From: Burkholderiales bacterium
GTDB taxonomy: Bacteria > Pseudomonadota > Gammaproteobacteria > Burkholderiales > Burkholderiaceae_C
Assembly: GCA_947458895.1 (NCBI GenBank)
Contig: CANHBY010000140.1
Coordinates: 1-5,341, forward strand
Direction: 5' to 3'
DNA length: 5,341 nt
Part shown: positions 5,242-5,341 of the stretch, piece by piece
Numbering within the stretch: the stretch's first letter is position 1
Layout: each line of letters opens with the position of its first letter
Translations under genes and position numbers: made by a program
The notes under the pieces: model-generated
Seen by the model: the letters and a program-made list of their open reading frames with translations, nothing else
Told to the model about the DNA's origin: nothing
The model's database searches: none

Positions 5242-5341
5242 GAAAATGGGCTCCTGGCCCCTCTGGCAATAATTCCACCTGCCCCCCATGGGCGGTGATG
5301 TACTCGTGGACGAGCGACAAGCCAATACCGCTGCCGCGTAC
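5210..5341 (-). CDS. glrK: Sensor histidine kinase GlrK/QseE, C-terminal 43 residues only
   Basis: The minus strand has an open frame from the window edge to a TGA at 5212-5210. It starts VRGSGIGLSLVHEYITAHGG and ends HFHVELPHVFQV. GSGIGLSLV is the G2 box of the HATPase_c ATP-binding domain, and the following helix and strands (GGQVEL ... FHVELP) are the usual end of a histidine kinase. The N-terminus, membrane segments and phosphorylated His lie beyond the window. Naming it GlrK/QseE rests on the following qseG and glrR genes in the E. coli order. It overlaps qseG by 32 bases (17 if qseG starts at 5226), which suggests coupled translation. Confidence 0.87.
   Translation of the reverse strand, partial: VRGSGIGLSLVHEYITAHGGQVELLPEGPGAHFHVELPHVFQV
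5251..5255 (-). promoter_or_regulatory. Shine-Dalgarno AGGAG favouring the longer qseG start
   Basis: AGGAG lies 9 bases before ATG 5241 and 24 bases before the alternative ATG 5226. It is inside the kinase coding sequence, so qseG translation would begin while ribosomes are finishing the kinase. Confidence 0.5.

Noticed and set aside
4807..5272. Plus-strand open frames of 79-91 codons opposite qseG
   Set aside because: Low-complexity Gly-rich or Gln-rich products arise from the proline-rich and coiled-coil codons of qseG read backwards.
4603..5325. Full 241-residue version of the qseG frame starting at 5325
   Set aside because: The first 28 residues coincide with the conserved ATP-binding domain of the kinase in another frame and would push the signal peptide inward; ATG 5241 or 5226 gives a proper lipoprotein signal.

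Overview
The window looks like chromosomal DNA of a Gram-negative betaproteobacterium, most likely from the Burkholderiales. This rests on the GC-rich third codon positions, a ygfZ gene followed directly by a small DUF4936-type gene (an arrangement I associate with Burkholderiales), and a GlrK-QseG-GlrR envelope-stress system next to an osmoregulated periplasmic glucan synthase. The genus assignment is inference. No rRNA, tRNA, CRISPR array, insertion sequence or phage gene is visible, and all complete genes read through without frameshifts.

Left part, plus strand (1-601): the 3' end of ygfZ (tRNA-modifying, folate-binding protein), then a 97-residue DUF4936-like protein that begins 2 bases after the ygfZ stop. 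A 71-base gap (602-672) separates this pair from the convergent minus-strand genes.

Centre, minus strand (673-3198): opgH (mdoH), an inner-membrane glucosyltransferase that makes the glucan backbone of osmoregulated periplasmic glucans. Its usual partner opgG is not beside it. The 318-base gap upstream of opgH holds what reads as a complete enhancer-dependent promoter. It has a perfect sigma-54 -24/-12 element (TGGCAC-N5-TTGC), a perfect IHF consensus about 60 bases upstream of the predicted transcription start, and two 18-bp dyads of the form YGTC-N10-GACR. The dyads resemble the GlrR operator I recall from enterobacteria (TGTC-N10-GACA). One dyad overlaps the glrR stop codon.

Right part, minus strand (3199-5341): glrR (sigma-54-activating response regulator), qseG (proline-rich lipoprotein with a C-terminal coiled coil) and the last 43 codons of the sensor kinase glrK/qseE. 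Gene order is glrK-qseG-glrR, as in Escherichia coli, with qseG overlapping the kinase end.

How they may work together: the kinase and lipoprotein would sense envelope state, the kinase would phosphorylate GlrR, and GlrR with sigma-54 and IHF would switch on opgH directly downstream. In E. coli GlrR/sigma-54/IHF drives the small RNA glmY, which controls GlmS and so amino-sugar supply. Here the same promoter architecture appears wired to periplasmic glucan synthesis. This proposed GlrKR-opgH circuit is the main finding; the promoter elements are seen directly, and the regulatory link is inferred.
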